Below are positions 16,055 to 24,655 of a DNA stretch of 64,000 nucleotides, one piece after another; within the stretch, counting starts at the first letter, position 1; the number at the start of each line of letters is the position of its first letter. The stretch comes from Actinospica sp035493475. Its GTDB lineage: Bacteria; Actinomycetota; Actinomycetes; Streptomycetales; Catenulisporaceae. The stretch covers positions 54,412 to 118,411 of the forward strand of contig DATJIF010000201.1 in the NCBI GenBank assembly GCA_035493475.1. The letters run 5' to 3'. The notes under the pieces are model-generated. The model saw nothing but the letters and a program-made list of their open reading frames with translations. It had not been told where the DNA came from and did no database searches. Made by a program: the position numbers and the translations under genes.

Positions 16055-17236
16055 TCAAGCCTTCACGTCGGCGCGGATGGCGAGCGCGAGGAGCCTGTCA
16101 GGGATCGGGCCCGGCGCGCGCAACAGCGTTTTGATGGTTTGGCGGGCGGCGGGTCGGGTCCGGATCTCGCGGGGGTTGTCGTGTTCGGCGTGGAGAAGGG
16201 CGGCCAGGGCGTCGTCGGTGCGCCGGAGCCGGCTGTAGGTGTCGGCGGCTTCGATCAGGTGGTGGGTGCGGCGCTCTCGGGGCAGCGCGGCCAGGGCGGC
16301 CGGGCGGAGGCTGTCGGCGCCGTCCGCGGCGGGGCCGTAGCGGGAGAGCGACTTGTCGATCGAGATCTGGTAGAGCAGCACGTTGACCTGGTCGAAGCCG
16401 GTGGAGAACAGGTTGGCGCCGGGCGGGACGTTCTCGCCGCATCGTCTGGCTCGTTTGAGCATGTCCTGGGCTTCGCGGAAGGCGCCGGATTCGGCGGCGG
16501 CGATGGCGCCTTTGAGCCAGAGCATACCGAGGGCGGTGCTGGCGGGTGCGGATCTGCTTGTGAGGTCGTCTTCGAGTTGCCGCGTGTAGGTCAGGGCGGT
16601 TTCCAGGCCGGGTTCGGCGGCGCCGATGGTGGTCATCGTGTAGACGAGGGTCTGCGCGGCGAGGGCGATCGCGATCGGATCGCGGCTCGTCTTGGCGTAG
16701 CTGACCGCCTTTTCCGCGGCGTGCCAGGCGGCTGGGCCGCCGCCGTACTTCATGAGCGTGGTCGCGGCCAGGTGATGGGCGCGGTAGGCGCCACGGGCGC
16801 TGGCCGGTTCGTCCGGCATCGCGCGGGCGGTTTTGATCAGGTCGGGCAGTTGCCGCAGCAGCCGGTTGTAGTGGCCGGCTTGGAAGCCGGCGAATCCGTG
16901 CTCGGCCGCTCGCCAGATGGTGGCCGGATCGGCGTGTCGGGTAGCGGCGGGGGTGGGGGCGAGCAGGACGGCGCGCAGCAGCGCGACCTCGGCCGCGTCG
17001 GCTTCGGCATCGGTGGCAGGGGCGTCGTCGTCCTCGAGCAGGCTGGTGATCTCGACGTGGAAGACCTCGCCGATCGCTTTCAGGAGGCTGATGCGGGGAT
17101 CGGCTTGCCGGTCGCCTTGTTCGAGCTTCTTGACGGTTTCGGTCGACAGGCCCAGGGCTGCCGCGAGGTCTTCCCGGGACATGTCGCGGCCCTCGCGCAG
17201 CGCGCGCACGCGACGGCCGATCGTGTTCTGGCTCAC
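16055..17236 (-). CDS. XRE-family regulator with TPR-like C-terminus
   Basis: A 393-residue protein with a classic HTH_31 at residues 5-60 (IGRRVRALREGRDMSREDLAAALG, STETVKKLEQG), then helical repeats containing YRAHHLAATTLMKYGG and LALAAQTLVYTMTT. The GTG start at 17236 is chosen because the HTH begins directly after it; the frame continues upstream without homology. It is divergent from the 17.4-kb genes across a near-perfect palindrome, and heads an operon with the flavoprotein. It probably represses or activates both directions in response to a ligand bound by the helical domain. Confidence 0.83.
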   Translation of the reverse strand: MSQNTIGRRVRALREGRDMSREDLAAALGLSTETVKKLEQGDRQADPRISLLKAIGEVFHVEITSLLEDDDAPATDAEADAAEVALLRAVLLAPTPAATRHADPATIWRAAEHGFAGFQAGHYNRLLRQLPDLIKTARAMPDEPASARGAYRAHHLAATTLMKYGGGPAAWHAAEKAVSYAKTSRDPIAIALAAQTLVYTMTTIGAAEPGLETALTYTRQLEDDLTSRSAPASTALGMLWLKGAIAAAESGAFREAQDMLKRARRCGENVPPGANLFSTGFDQVNVLLYQISIDKSLSRYGPAADGADSLRPAALAALPRERRTHHLIEAADTYSRLRRTDDALAALLHAEHDNPREIRTRPAARQTIKTLLRAPGPIPDRLLALAIRADVKA

Positions 17237-17279
17237 CGCGGCCGCGTCCCCCTCACACCCACGTTCAAGATCATGAAGA

Positions 17280-17298
17280 GGGGTACATTCTGTACCCC
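17280..17298. promoter_or_regulatory. Palindromic operator GGGGTACA-TTC-TGTACCCC
   Basis: A perfect 8-bp inverted repeat around a 3-base centre, between the divergent XRE-TPR gene (start 17236) and the small gene at 17369. It is the likely binding site of the XRE regulator. Confidence 0.7.
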
Positions 17299-17368
17299 CT
17301 CGGCCCGCTGCACCGACGGTAGTTTCCGGTTGACGGCACGTCATTGGGGCTTTCAGGAGGGTCGCACT

Positions 17369-17686
17369 GTGCTGAGTGTTGCGCAAGTCGCACGGCGGAT
17401 GGCCCTACAGGGTTTGGCGGTTGCCGTCTCGGACTCGGATACGGCCAAGGAGCGGCACGCCGCGATCAACCAGGGGCTGATCGGGGCGGTGCTCAACGCG
17501 CACGACAAGGGCGTGCCCCTGCCCGAGATCGTCGAGGTGCTGCGCTGCGGCAGCGGGCTTCGATCGCTGGCCGAGGCGTTGGCCGATTCCTCGGCGTCGC
17601 TGAGCGACGCCCAGCGGGAACTGCTGGACCGCCTGGTAGCGGCAGGTGCGAACGCTGATGACCACCACGGGAGCGGAAATGGTTGA
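17369..17686 (+). CDS. Small conserved-looking protein, 105 aa
   Basis: Starts with GTG, nine bases after a strong AGGAGG. Mostly helical: VAQVARRMALQGLAVAVSDSD, then AAINQGLIGAVLNAHDKGVPLPEIVEVL, which reads like a helix-turn-helix-sized segment, and SDAQRELLDRLVAAGA. It is the first gene of the long plus-strand block, divergent from the XRE-TPR regulator and next to its presumed operator. It may be a small regulatory or adaptor protein; no family was recognised. Confidence 0.6.
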   Translation: MLSVAQVARRMALQGLAVAVSDSDTAKERHAAINQGLIGAVLNAHDKGVPLPEIVEVLRCGSGLRSLAEALADSSASLSDAQRELLDRLVAAGANADDHHGSGNG

Positions 17687-17705
17687 AAGGCAAGGAGCTG
17701 GAACC

Positions 17706-18302
17706 GTGAGGCTCGGTCAGCTCACTGATGCGGCGCGCGCGGGCCTGTTCACTGCGCCGCACCTGCTCACTCCGGCCACTTCGCTGCTGGGGGTGGGGCC
17801 GCGGATGGTCCGCAGCGGCGCTCCCGTCTCGGCGTCGGCCGCACGCCGGGGTGAGGTGGATACGCCTGCTCGCTCCCGCCTCGGGCTGCGGGTCGGGGTC
17901 CAGCGCTTCGGCGCCGAACTCTCTCAGGTGCCGGTGGTTCGCCGGTGGGCGGTGAGGCTGGTGGTGTCGGTCTGGGGTGCGGGCGAGGCGGCCGATGACG
18001 CGGAGCGTGTGATCTCGGAGCTGGTGACCAACGCTTGTGTGCACGGGGCGGGCCCGGTGACCGTGACCGTGTGGGTGAGCGCCCGTTGCACGATGCTGCG
18101 GGTGCAGGACCGGGGCCGGTGGCGCGAGCCGTGCGGCGGCGGTGATGAGTTCGAGGAGTGCGGCCGGGGACTGGCGATCGTCGAGGCGCTTACGGCCTCG
18201 GTCAGGATCCGGCACGGGCGCGGTGGCCGCGGAACGTGTGTGATCGCGCGCTGTCCGGCTCCGCCTGATCCGGCCGCGCCGGGGCGGGGCGGTGCGGTGT
18301 GA
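17706..18302 (+). CDS. ATP-binding SpoIIAB-like (HATPase_c) protein
   Basis: A 198-residue GHKL ATPase of the type used as anti-sigma or partner-switch kinases in actinomycetes. ELVTNACVHG is the N box, LRVQDRG the G1 region, and GRGLAIVEALT the G2 region. An 80-residue N-terminal extension of low complexity precedes the domain. GTG at 17706 is preferred because AAGGAG lies 8 bases upstream; earlier in-frame starts overlap the previous gene. Its stop overlaps the next start (GTGTGA), so the two proteins are co-translated. Partner unknown. Confidence 0.8.
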   Translation: MRLGQLTDAARAGLFTAPHLLTPATSLLGVGPRMVRSGAPVSASAARRGEVDTPARSRLGLRVGVQRFGAELSQVPVVRRWAVRLVVSVWGAGEAADDAERVISELVTNACVHGAGPVTVTVWVSARCTMLRVQDRGRWREPCGGGDEFEECGRGLAIVEALTASVRIRHGRGGRGTCVIARCPAPPDPAAPGRGGAV

Positions 18303-19324
18303 GCGGGCTGAACTATCGCGTCGCGGGCCCGGATGAGGCGCTGGCGCGGGCGGTGATCTCGGCGCGTTCGGCGCGGCTGGCGGGCATTCCGGATGTGCTG
18401 GCGGCCTCGCGCGGGGATCTGGGGCTGCGGGCGTGGCGTTCGCAGGTGCTGGGCTCGGCGTGCGCGGACTCGGATGTCGCGGCGCAGTGGCTGCGGGAGG
18501 ATCCGGGCAACCCGGATGCGCGGCTGCTGTATGCGCGCTGCACGGTGGCGCAGGCACTGCGTGCCGCGGATCACGGCGACCGCAAGCAGGCGAAGGGCCT
18601 CGCGGAGATCGCGCGACGCGCGTGCTGGACGGCCGTGGAGGCCGCCGCGGGCGATCCGACCCCGTTCGCCGCGATGCTCGCGCTGGCGCCGCTGAATGTG
18701 CTGCCGGAGACGGTGCGAATCTCGGGGCCGGAAGGGCTCGAGGACTTGCTCGGGCCGTGGAATCTGTTCGCGGAGATCCGCAAGCTCGACCCCCTTCACC
18801 GCGAGGGGCATCTGAGGTTCCTGGCGAGCCTGTGCTCGCGTAACGGTGGTTCGGACGCGCAGATGATGGCGTTCGCGCAGCACGTGGCTCTCTCGACGCC
18901 GTTCGACTCCGACCCCCAGTTGCTGATGCTGGTCGCGCTGGTCGAGCACTTCAAGTCGAAGATCGCCGCGGCGCCGCGGGTTTCGGATCCGGCCGAGCAG
19001 GCGCGTCAGGAGCAGGCGCTGCTGCACAGCCGTAACGGGCAGTGGCGCACGGAGATGGCGCTGCGGGTCTCGCTCGATATGTACGAGGACTGGTTTCCGA
19101 AGGCTCTACACCGGTTCACCCCGGTCATCGACTTCTCGTACCTCGCCCACGCCCTGTGGGCCGGCGACCGCACGCGAGAGGCCTCCGACGTGCTGCGGGC
19201 GATGGGCCTGTACGCGAGCGCGCTGCCGTGGTCGCTGTACGGGCAGCGCGAGCAGGTGCTGGCGCGGGTTCGGGCCGAGTGCCACGCGGGGCCGCCGAGC
19301 CCGGGGTGGGTCCGGGGCCCCTAA
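18299..19324 (+). CDS. Uncharacterised helical protein, TPR-like
   Basis: A 341-residue soluble protein, rich in Ala-Arg helices. NPDARLLYARCTVAQALRAAD and HLRFLASLCSRNGGSDAQMMAF have the length and pattern of solenoid repeats. The C-terminal part contains LHRFTPVIDFSYLAHALWAGD. Coupled to the SpoIIAB-like gene by a four-base overlap and followed by a perfect hairpin, so the first transcription unit probably ends here. It could be the partner of the ATPase. No family was recognised. Confidence 0.7.
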   Translation: MSGLNYRVAGPDEALARAVISARSARLAGIPDVLAASRGDLGLRAWRSQVLGSACADSDVAAQWLREDPGNPDARLLYARCTVAQALRAADHGDRKQAKGLAEIARRACWTAVEAAAGDPTPFAAMLALAPLNVLPETVRISGPEGLEDLLGPWNLFAEIRKLDPLHREGHLRFLASLCSRNGGSDAQMMAFAQHVALSTPFDSDPQLLMLVALVEHFKSKIAAAPRVSDPAEQARQEQALLHSRNGQWRTEMALRVSLDMYEDWFPKALHRFTPVIDFSYLAHALWAGDRTREASDVLRAMGLYASALPWSLYGQREQVLARVRAECHAGPPSPGWVRGP

Positions 19325-19370
19325 CGCCGAAACCCACGGTTGCGGGCGCCGAGCCCCGCTGTCGAAGCCT

Positions 19371-19404
19371 CCCGGCACCGGGCGCCGCACCGCCCGGTGC
19401 CGGG
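19371..19404 (+). terminator. Strong hairpin terminator
   Basis: A perfect 14-bp stem (CCCGGCACCGGGCG / CGCCCGGTGCCGGG) with a 6-base loop and no U-tract, as is common in actinomycetes. It separates the ATPase unit from the permease unit. Confidence 0.75.
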
Positions 19405-19503
19405 GGAGTTAGGCCCGGCCGCAGCGCGGACCCACACCGAGCGCCCGGCCGTCGAAGCACCACAGCGTTCTATATCCATGTTTTGCGATGAGAGGGGTGT
19501 GCC

Positions 19504-21036
19504 GTGGCTGAACGGCAGAAGCAGGATCCGATGCAGAAGATCCTGGCCGAGGATACGAGGCGGCTGCACGAGATGGGGTATCAAGGCTCCCTGTCGCGCA
19601 CGATGACCAGGTTCGACAACTTCGCGATCTCCTTCACGATCATCTCCGTGCTCACCGGCTGCATGACGCTGCTCGGCTACGGGCTCAACACCGGCGGGCC
19701 CGCGGAGATCGAATGGGGCTGGCTCGCGGTCGGCGGCCTGACCCTGCTGGTGGGGCTGTCGATGGCGGAGCTGGCGAGCGCGTTCCCGACCACCGGGGCG
19801 CTGTACTACTGGTCGGCGAAGCTCGCCAAGCGCAACCAGGCGCGCTGGTCGTGGTACACCGGCTGGCTAAACGTGATCGGGCAGCTCGGGGGCACCGCCG
19901 GGATCGACTACGGCCTTGCGGTGTTCCTGCAGGCGCTGATCGCGCTGCAGTGGAACTACACCGCGACCCCAGGCAAGACGCTGGCGATCTACGGCGCGAT
20001 CCTCGCGGTGCACGGGCTGCTCAACAGCTTCGCCGTGAAGCTGGTGGCGAGCCTGAACCGAATATCGGTGTACTGGCACGTGGCCGGGGTCGCGCTGATC
20101 GCCGCGTTCCTGCTGTTCAAGCCGACCCACCACCGGTCCGTCTCATACGTTCTGACGACCACGTTCAACGGCACCGGGTTCACCCACGGCTGGTACGTGG
20201 CCGCGATCGGCCTGCTGCTGGCCGGCTACACCTACTGCGGCTTCGACGCCTCAGCGCACATGATCGAGGAGACGACCGCGGCCGACCGCTCCGCCCCGCG
20301 CGGGATCATCCGCTCCATCTACGTCTCCTGGATCGTCGGATTCGTCCTGTTGACCGGGTTCATGTTCGCGCTCGGCAACTACAGCACCGACGCGACCGCG
20401 GCTGTGCCGCCGCTGCAGATCATGCTCGATGCGCTCGGAGTCGGGCCGGCGAAACTGCTGTTCCTGATCATCGTGGGAGCGCAGTTCTTCTGCGGGATGT
20501 CCTCGGTCACCGCCAACTCCCGGCTGATCTTCGCGCTCTCGCGCGACCAGGTGCTGCCGGGCTCGCGCTGGTGGTTCCGCACCACCCGCAGAACCAAGAC
20601 GCCGATCGGCGCGGTCTGGCTCGCGGTCGGTGCCGCATTCGTGCTCGCGATCCCGTCGCTGTGGTCGTCGGTCGCGTTCTACGCGATCACGAGCGTGAAC
20701 GTGATCGGCTTGTTCACCGCCTACGCGATCCCGATCTTCCTGCGGCTGCGGCTCGGTGCCGGGTTCGTCCCGGGCCCGTTCACCCTCGGCAGGTGGAGCC
20801 GCCCAGTCGGCCGGATTGTGATCGGCTGGATCAGCATCGAGACGGTCCTGTTCGTACTGCCGGAGGCCGCGCCGGTCACGTTGCACAACTTCAACTACGC
20901 CTCGGTCGCGGTGGGGATCGTGCTGCTGGTGGCCACCGCGTGGTGGCTGTTCACCGCTCGGCGCACGTACACCGGCCCGAAGTCGTTCGGCACCCCGGAG
21001 CAGCTCGCCGAGATGCAGGAGGACGAGCTGGTATGA
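19504..21036 (+). CDS. APC-superfamily amino acid/amine permease
   Basis: A 510-residue membrane protein with about 12 hydrophobic segments. It has the APC-type cytoplasmic start (LHEMGYQGSLSRTMTRFDNFAISF), GLSMAELASAFPTTGALYYW on helix 2-3 and GYTYCGFDASAHMIEET in the helix 6-7 region, which resembles GABA/choline-type permeases. GTG start with GAGGGG upstream. The stop overlaps the FGGY kinase start (ATGA). The pairing suggests that the imported solute, or a product of it, is phosphorylated by the kinase. Confidence 0.9.
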   Translation: MAERQKQDPMQKILAEDTRRLHEMGYQGSLSRTMTRFDNFAISFTIISVLTGCMTLLGYGLNTGGPAEIEWGWLAVGGLTLLVGLSMAELASAFPTTGALYYWSAKLAKRNQARWSWYTGWLNVIGQLGGTAGIDYGLAVFLQALIALQWNYTATPGKTLAIYGAILAVHGLLNSFAVKLVASLNRISVYWHVAGVALIAAFLLFKPTHHRSVSYVLTTTFNGTGFTHGWYVAAIGLLLAGYTYCGFDASAHMIEETTAADRSAPRGIIRSIYVSWIVGFVLLTGFMFALGNYSTDATAAVPPLQIMLDALGVGPAKLLFLIIVGAQFFCGMSSVTANSRLIFALSRDQVLPGSRWWFRTTRRTKTPIGAVWLAVGAAFVLAIPSLWSSVAFYAITSVNVIGLFTAYAIPIFLRLRLGAGFVPGPFTLGRWSRPVGRIVIGWISIETVLFVLPEAAPVTLHNFNYASVAVGIVLLVATAWWLFTARRTYTGPKSFGTPEQLAEMQEDELV

Positions 21037-22418
21037 CCACCGTCCTGGCGATCGACGCGGGCACCACCGCGACCAAGGCCGTGGTCATCGGCGGGTCCGG
21101 GAAGGTGCTGGCCACCGAGTCGGTACGGATCAAGACCCGGGCGCTGCCCGGCGGCGGGATGGAGCAGGATCCGGACGAGATCTGGCGCAGCATCCTGACC
21201 GCGGCGGCCCCGGCGATCGCCCAGGCCGGGCGCGGGATCGACGCGGTCGCGTTGGCCACCCAGGGCGAATCGGTCCTGGCCTGGGACCCGAGGAGCGGCG
21301 AGGCGCTCAGTGCGGTGGTGACCTGGCAGGACCGGCGCGCCAGCGGCATCTGCGGACGCCTTGCCGAACACGGCGAGCATCTGGCCGCGGCCACCGGGCT
21401 GCGGCTGGACCCGTACTTCACCGCCCCGAAACTCGCCTGGCTGCGCGAGAACACCACCCGGGCCGGGGTGGTCACGACGATCGACGCGTGGCTGACCTAC
21501 CGGCTGACCGGCCGGACGGTCACCGACGCGGCCACCGCCTCCCGGTCCCTGCTGGTGGATCTGGTCTCCGGGACGTGGAACCCGGAACTGCTCGCGGTGT
21601 TCGGGCTCGAGGGCGAGGAGATGCCGCAGATTGCGGCGAACGACGAGGTGATCGGCGAGACCACGGTGTTCGGGTTCCCGGCTCCGCTGGCCGCGGTGAT
21701 TCTCGATCAGCCCGCCGCGCTGCTCGCGCAGCGCTGCCTGAAACCCGGGCAGGCGAAGGCGACGTACGGCACGGGCGCGTTCTTCCTGGCCAACATCGGA
21801 TCCATCCCGGCCGCGGGGCGCGGCGCGTTGTCGTGCTCGACCGGATGGCAGGTCGGCGAACACCGCATCTTCGCCCTGGACGGGCAGGTGTACGCGGCCG
21901 CCTCCGCGCTGACGATGCTCGCCCGGATCGGGGCGATCGCGCGGGTCGAGGAGATCGACGTGGCCTGCAAGACCGCCGGGCCGGGAAGCACGGTGTTTGT
22001 TCCCGGGTTCGACACCGCGCGCGGCGGTGTGTTCGAGGGTTTCGGGCTCGATGCGAGCCGCGCGCAGCTGACGGCGGCGGCGGTGTACGGGATCGCCGCC
22101 GCGGTGGCCGACCTGCACGATGAGGCCGACCTCGACGACGGCGCGCTGCGGGTGGACGGCGGGCTGACGAACGTCAAGACCCTGCTCCAGGCCCAGGCCG
22201 ACCTGCTGCAGATCGAGATCGCCCCGTATCGCACCGCGCACGCCACCGCCCAGGGCGCCGCCGCGCTCGCCCGGCTCGCCCTGGACCGCGCCGCGAGCCT
22301 CGAGGCCGAGGTCCCGGACTTCGCCAGCGGCCCGCCGGTGCTCCCGCGATGGTCGCTCGACCAGGCTGCGGACTACCGAGAACGCTGGCGGCACGCGGCC
22401 AAGACCACTCCCGGGTAA
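21033..22418 (+). CDS. FGGY-family carbohydrate kinase
   Basis: A 461-residue kinase. TVLAIDAGTTATKAVVI is the phosphate-1 strand, TQGESVLAWD and VVTWQDRRAS contain the catalytic-region residues of the N-lobe, IDAWLTYRLTGR is typical of glycerol/xylulose kinases, ATYGTGAFF lies at the interdomain hinge, and VDGGLTNVKTLLQAQADLL is the adenosine motif. It is slightly shorter than glycerol kinase. ATG is inside the permease stop. Substrate uncertain; glycerol-like or a polyol is plausible but does not match an APC permease, which is worth noting. Confidence 0.87.
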   Translation: MTTVLAIDAGTTATKAVVIGGSGKVLATESVRIKTRALPGGGMEQDPDEIWRSILTAAAPAIAQAGRGIDAVALATQGESVLAWDPRSGEALSAVVTWQDRRASGICGRLAEHGEHLAAATGLRLDPYFTAPKLAWLRENTTRAGVVTTIDAWLTYRLTGRTVTDAATASRSLLVDLVSGTWNPELLAVFGLEGEEMPQIAANDEVIGETTVFGFPAPLAAVILDQPAALLAQRCLKPGQAKATYGTGAFFLANIGSIPAAGRGALSCSTGWQVGEHRIFALDGQVYAAASALTMLARIGAIARVEEIDVACKTAGPGSTVFVPGFDTARGGVFEGFGLDASRAQLTAAAVYGIAAAVADLHDEADLDDGALRVDGGLTNVKTLLQAQADLLQIEIAPYRTAHATAQGAAALARLALDRAASLEAEVPDFASGPPVLPRWSLDQAADYRERWRHAAKTTPG

Positions 22419-22561
22419 CCCCGCGCCGCACCCAAGTCTCCCGCGCCCCGGAGGAAGGGAACGCATCGACTGCCCCTGCTGGTCACACAGCTCCGGGGCG
22501 TGGGGCTCAACCCCTGGATTCGACCACTGACAGCCCGCACCGCCCGGAAGGAGGGACAGCC

Positions 22562-23743
22562 ATGACCCGCACGCCACGGGCCGATCACGTCGGCGCGATC
22601 GGCCCGGTCACGGCCGGGCGTGTCTCGGCCTCGCATATAACGCGGCCCGGCGCGTGCCGGGGCGGGCCCGAACCGGGCCCGGCGGGCGACTCGCCCGGCC
22701 ACAACGATCTGCGCACGATCGTGCTCGGCCTGTCGTGGCCGAAGCCGACGAGCACCGAGCGCGCGCGATCCGCGATCGAGGCACTGCGCCGCACCCACGC
22801 GCAGCTATCTGCCATCACGGACACAGTGCCCGACCCAGGGCTTCGCGCGGCGGTGGCCGCGCTGGCCGGCACCGCCGGATTCGTGCTGGACTACTGGCCC
22901 ACCGCGCTGGAGACGATCGCGCCACAGGCGTGGAACACGGAGCACGAGGCGGCGCTGACCGCGGATCTCGCGCAGATCGCCCTGGCCGGAGTCCCCGTGC
23001 TCGACCTGCTCGAGACATCTGCCCGCCCCGCGCGCCCCGGCCAGCCGGGCGAGGATCCCTCTGGCGAGCTCCGCCTGGTCGCCGCGCGGCATCGGCGCGG
23101 TAGCCGCGAGCCCGCCCAGCCCGCGCGGGCCGTAGTGCCGCGATCGCAGTGGTCTGCCTTCGTGGCCGGGCTCGCCGCCGATCCCCACCGCCGGCGGGCG
23201 GTCGTGGTGTGGGGCGCCGGACTGGTCATGCTCGCTCTCGCGGCCGGCTGGTACCTGAAATACGACATGCACCACCCCGGCAGCGCGGCGCCGCGACCGA
23301 CCGGAGTCCGCACGAACGCCGCGGCCAGCGCAGCCGTAGATCGACCGACCGGGCCGTCCTCGAGCAGCCCGGTGGTCTCGGCGTCCGCTTCCGCCTCGCA
23401 GGCTTCGTCGGCCACGGTGACCTCGGTGCAGCTCGAACTGCTCGGCTCAAGCGCGCAGGTTCCACAGATCGTGGTCGAACTCCTCATCGACACCGCGACC
23501 AGCGGGGCCTTCCAACTGCAGGCCACCTGGGGCCGGCCCGGCGCGGCGCCCACTGGCAGGGAGACCCGGGTGCTAAGCGGCGCGACGAGCTACTACTTCA
23601 CCCTGCCGATCCCAGCCGCCGCGCTGTGCGGCGGACCGGTGGCGGTCCAGGCGCAGGCCGGGACCGTTACGGCCAGCACGACCACCCTGGCCGGGTCCTG
23701 CCCGCCGAGCGCTTCTCCTTCGAGCCTCGCGAGGAACCAGTGA
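22562..23743 (+). CDS. Single-pass membrane protein with cytoplasmic helical domain
   Basis: A 393-residue protein with an AAGGAGGGACAG ribosome site. Residues 50-200 are soluble and helical (ARSAIEALRRTHAQLSAITD). One hydrophobic segment (VVWGAGLVMLALAAGWYL) lies near residue 230. A Ser/Ala/Pro-rich linker follows, and a 110-residue C-terminal beta-rich domain (VTSVQLELLGSSAQVPQIVVEL) is predicted outside. The protein at 33580 has a similar membrane-linker-domain plan but no evident sequence match. Its stop overlaps the 49-aa gene. Function unknown. Confidence 0.65.
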   Translation: MTRTPRADHVGAIGPVTAGRVSASHITRPGACRGGPEPGPAGDSPGHNDLRTIVLGLSWPKPTSTERARSAIEALRRTHAQLSAITDTVPDPGLRAAVAALAGTAGFVLDYWPTALETIAPQAWNTEHEAALTADLAQIALAGVPVLDLLETSARPARPGQPGEDPSGELRLVAARHRRGSREPAQPARAVVPRSQWSAFVAGLAADPHRRRAVVVWGAGLVMLALAAGWYLKYDMHHPGSAAPRPTGVRTNAAASAAVDRPTGPSSSSPVVSASASASQASSATVTSVQLELLGSSAQVPQIVVELLIDTATSGAFQLQATWGRPGAAPTGRETRVLSGATSYYFTLPIPAAALCGGPVAVQAQAGTVTASTTTLAGSCPPSASPSSLARNQ

Positions 23744-23892
23744 TGATCGACAACACGCGTGTGGGTGGGACGGCGGCGTACGCCTGTTCCTCGACCTGCC
23801 TGCTCGACGATGTCGCCGACGGCTTCCGCGACTATGGCGATCCGCACCTCGCCGCGAACGGGCGGGTTGCCACCGAAACGGGGCAGCGGTGA
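23743..23892 (+). CDS. Small Cys-containing protein with YRDHG-like tail, 49 aa
   Basis: A complete small frame held between two coupled junctions: its ATG overlaps the membrane-protein stop (TGATG) and its stop overlaps the histidine phosphatase start (GTGA). It has a CSSTC motif and a DGFRDYGDPHLA tail. That tail matches the C-termini of the NUDIX fusion at 27.7 kb (DDYRDHGDPDLA) and the 99-aa protein at 45.3 kb (DGYRDHGEPDPD). Like the latter, it sits directly upstream of a histidine phosphatase gene. It may be a shrunken form of the 99-aa protein or a peptide substrate. Confidence 0.6.
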   Translation: MIDNTRVGGTAAYACSSTCLLDDVADGFRDYGDPHLAANGRVATETGQR

Positions 23893-24563
23893 ACACGCGC
23901 ACCGAGCTGGTGATCGTCCGCAGCGGCGAGTCCTGGCCGAACCTGGTCAATCCGCGTTCCGCCTCCGCATCAACCGTCGGCCTGACCGCCCAAGGCACCG
24001 TGCAGGCACAGCGGATCGCGCAGTCGCTCGCGCTCGAGGCCAAGACGCACGGCGAGTTCGCCGCGCTCTACCTCTCCCCGCGCCGCCGCGCACTGGAAAC
24101 CGCGGCACCGATCGGCCGCACGCTCGGCCTGGATGGCGTGGTCGCGCAGGAACTACGGTCGCTCGATCACGGTCCGGGCGACCCCTGGGATCCGCGGCGC
24201 AACACCCTCGCCACGCTCCCGCCGCTCGCCCCGCGCGCCGCGGTGCTCGCCGGCTGCGAGAGCTGGGAGGCGTACCTCAGAAGGACCGGACGCTGCCTGG
24301 CCGATCTCGCCGAACGGCACCGCGGCAGCCGCGTGGTGATCGTCGGGCACGCAGGCACCCAGACCGGGGCGATGACCGGGTTCCTGCGGCTGCCGGTCAC
24401 CGCGGGCACCTGGTGCCGCGCCCAGGTCGATCACGGCGGGATCTGCCGCTGGAGCCACGAGCACCCGCAGCTGCGCGGCGCGGACCGCGACGGGTGCTGG
24501 ACGCTGCTGGCGCACAACGAGACCGCCCACCTGCACCCGGCCGACCAGGCGGCGGTCCGATGA
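23889..24563 (+). CDS. Histidine phosphatase family protein, catalytic His replaced
   Basis: A 224-residue member of the phosphoglycerate-mutase-like superfamily. The family's RHG signature reads RSG here (IVRSGES, Ser12 in place of the phospho-accepting His), while the second His is kept (VIVGHAGTQTG). SPRRRALETA and ELRSLDHGPGDPWDP match the intact paralogue at 45.6 kb closely. Without the nucleophilic His it cannot form the usual phosphohistidine, so it may bind ligands or regulate. Coupled on both sides by four-base overlaps. Confidence 0.83.
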   Translation: MNTRTELVIVRSGESWPNLVNPRSASASTVGLTAQGTVQAQRIAQSLALEAKTHGEFAALYLSPRRRALETAAPIGRTLGLDGVVAQELRSLDHGPGDPWDPRRNTLATLPPLAPRAAVLAGCESWEAYLRRTGRCLADLAERHRGSRVVIVGHAGTQTGAMTGFLRLPVTAGTWCRAQVDHGGICRWSHEHPQLRGADRDGCWTLLAHNETAHLHPADQAAVR

Positions 24564-24655
24564 ACGCGAACAGGACCGAGAGCCATCACACCGGGCAGCC
24601 GCCGATGGCGACCGGCGATGAGATCACACGCACAACGAGAACGGACGGACGATGA
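24560..24655 (+). CDS. Putative 31-aa coupled small ORF
   Basis: ATG overlaps the phosphatase stop, and its own TGA overlaps the ATG of the next gene. The product (MNANRTESHHTGQPPM, then a Thr/Arg-rich tail) is hydrophilic and has no recognisable motif. It may be a genuine micropeptide, or simply a translational relay between the two flanking genes. Confidence 0.4.
   Translation: MNANRTESHHTGQPPMATGDEITRTTRTDGR

Noticed and set aside
15113..17686. 857-codon plus-strand frame across the flavoprotein and XRE genes
   Set aside because: Gly/Val/Arg-rich shadow of two genuine minus-strand genes; only its last 105 codons (from 17369) are a real gene.
20895..22577. 560-codon minus-strand frame opposite the FGGY kinase
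   Set aside because: Gly/Arg/Pro-rich shadow; the kinase motifs are complete on the plus strand.
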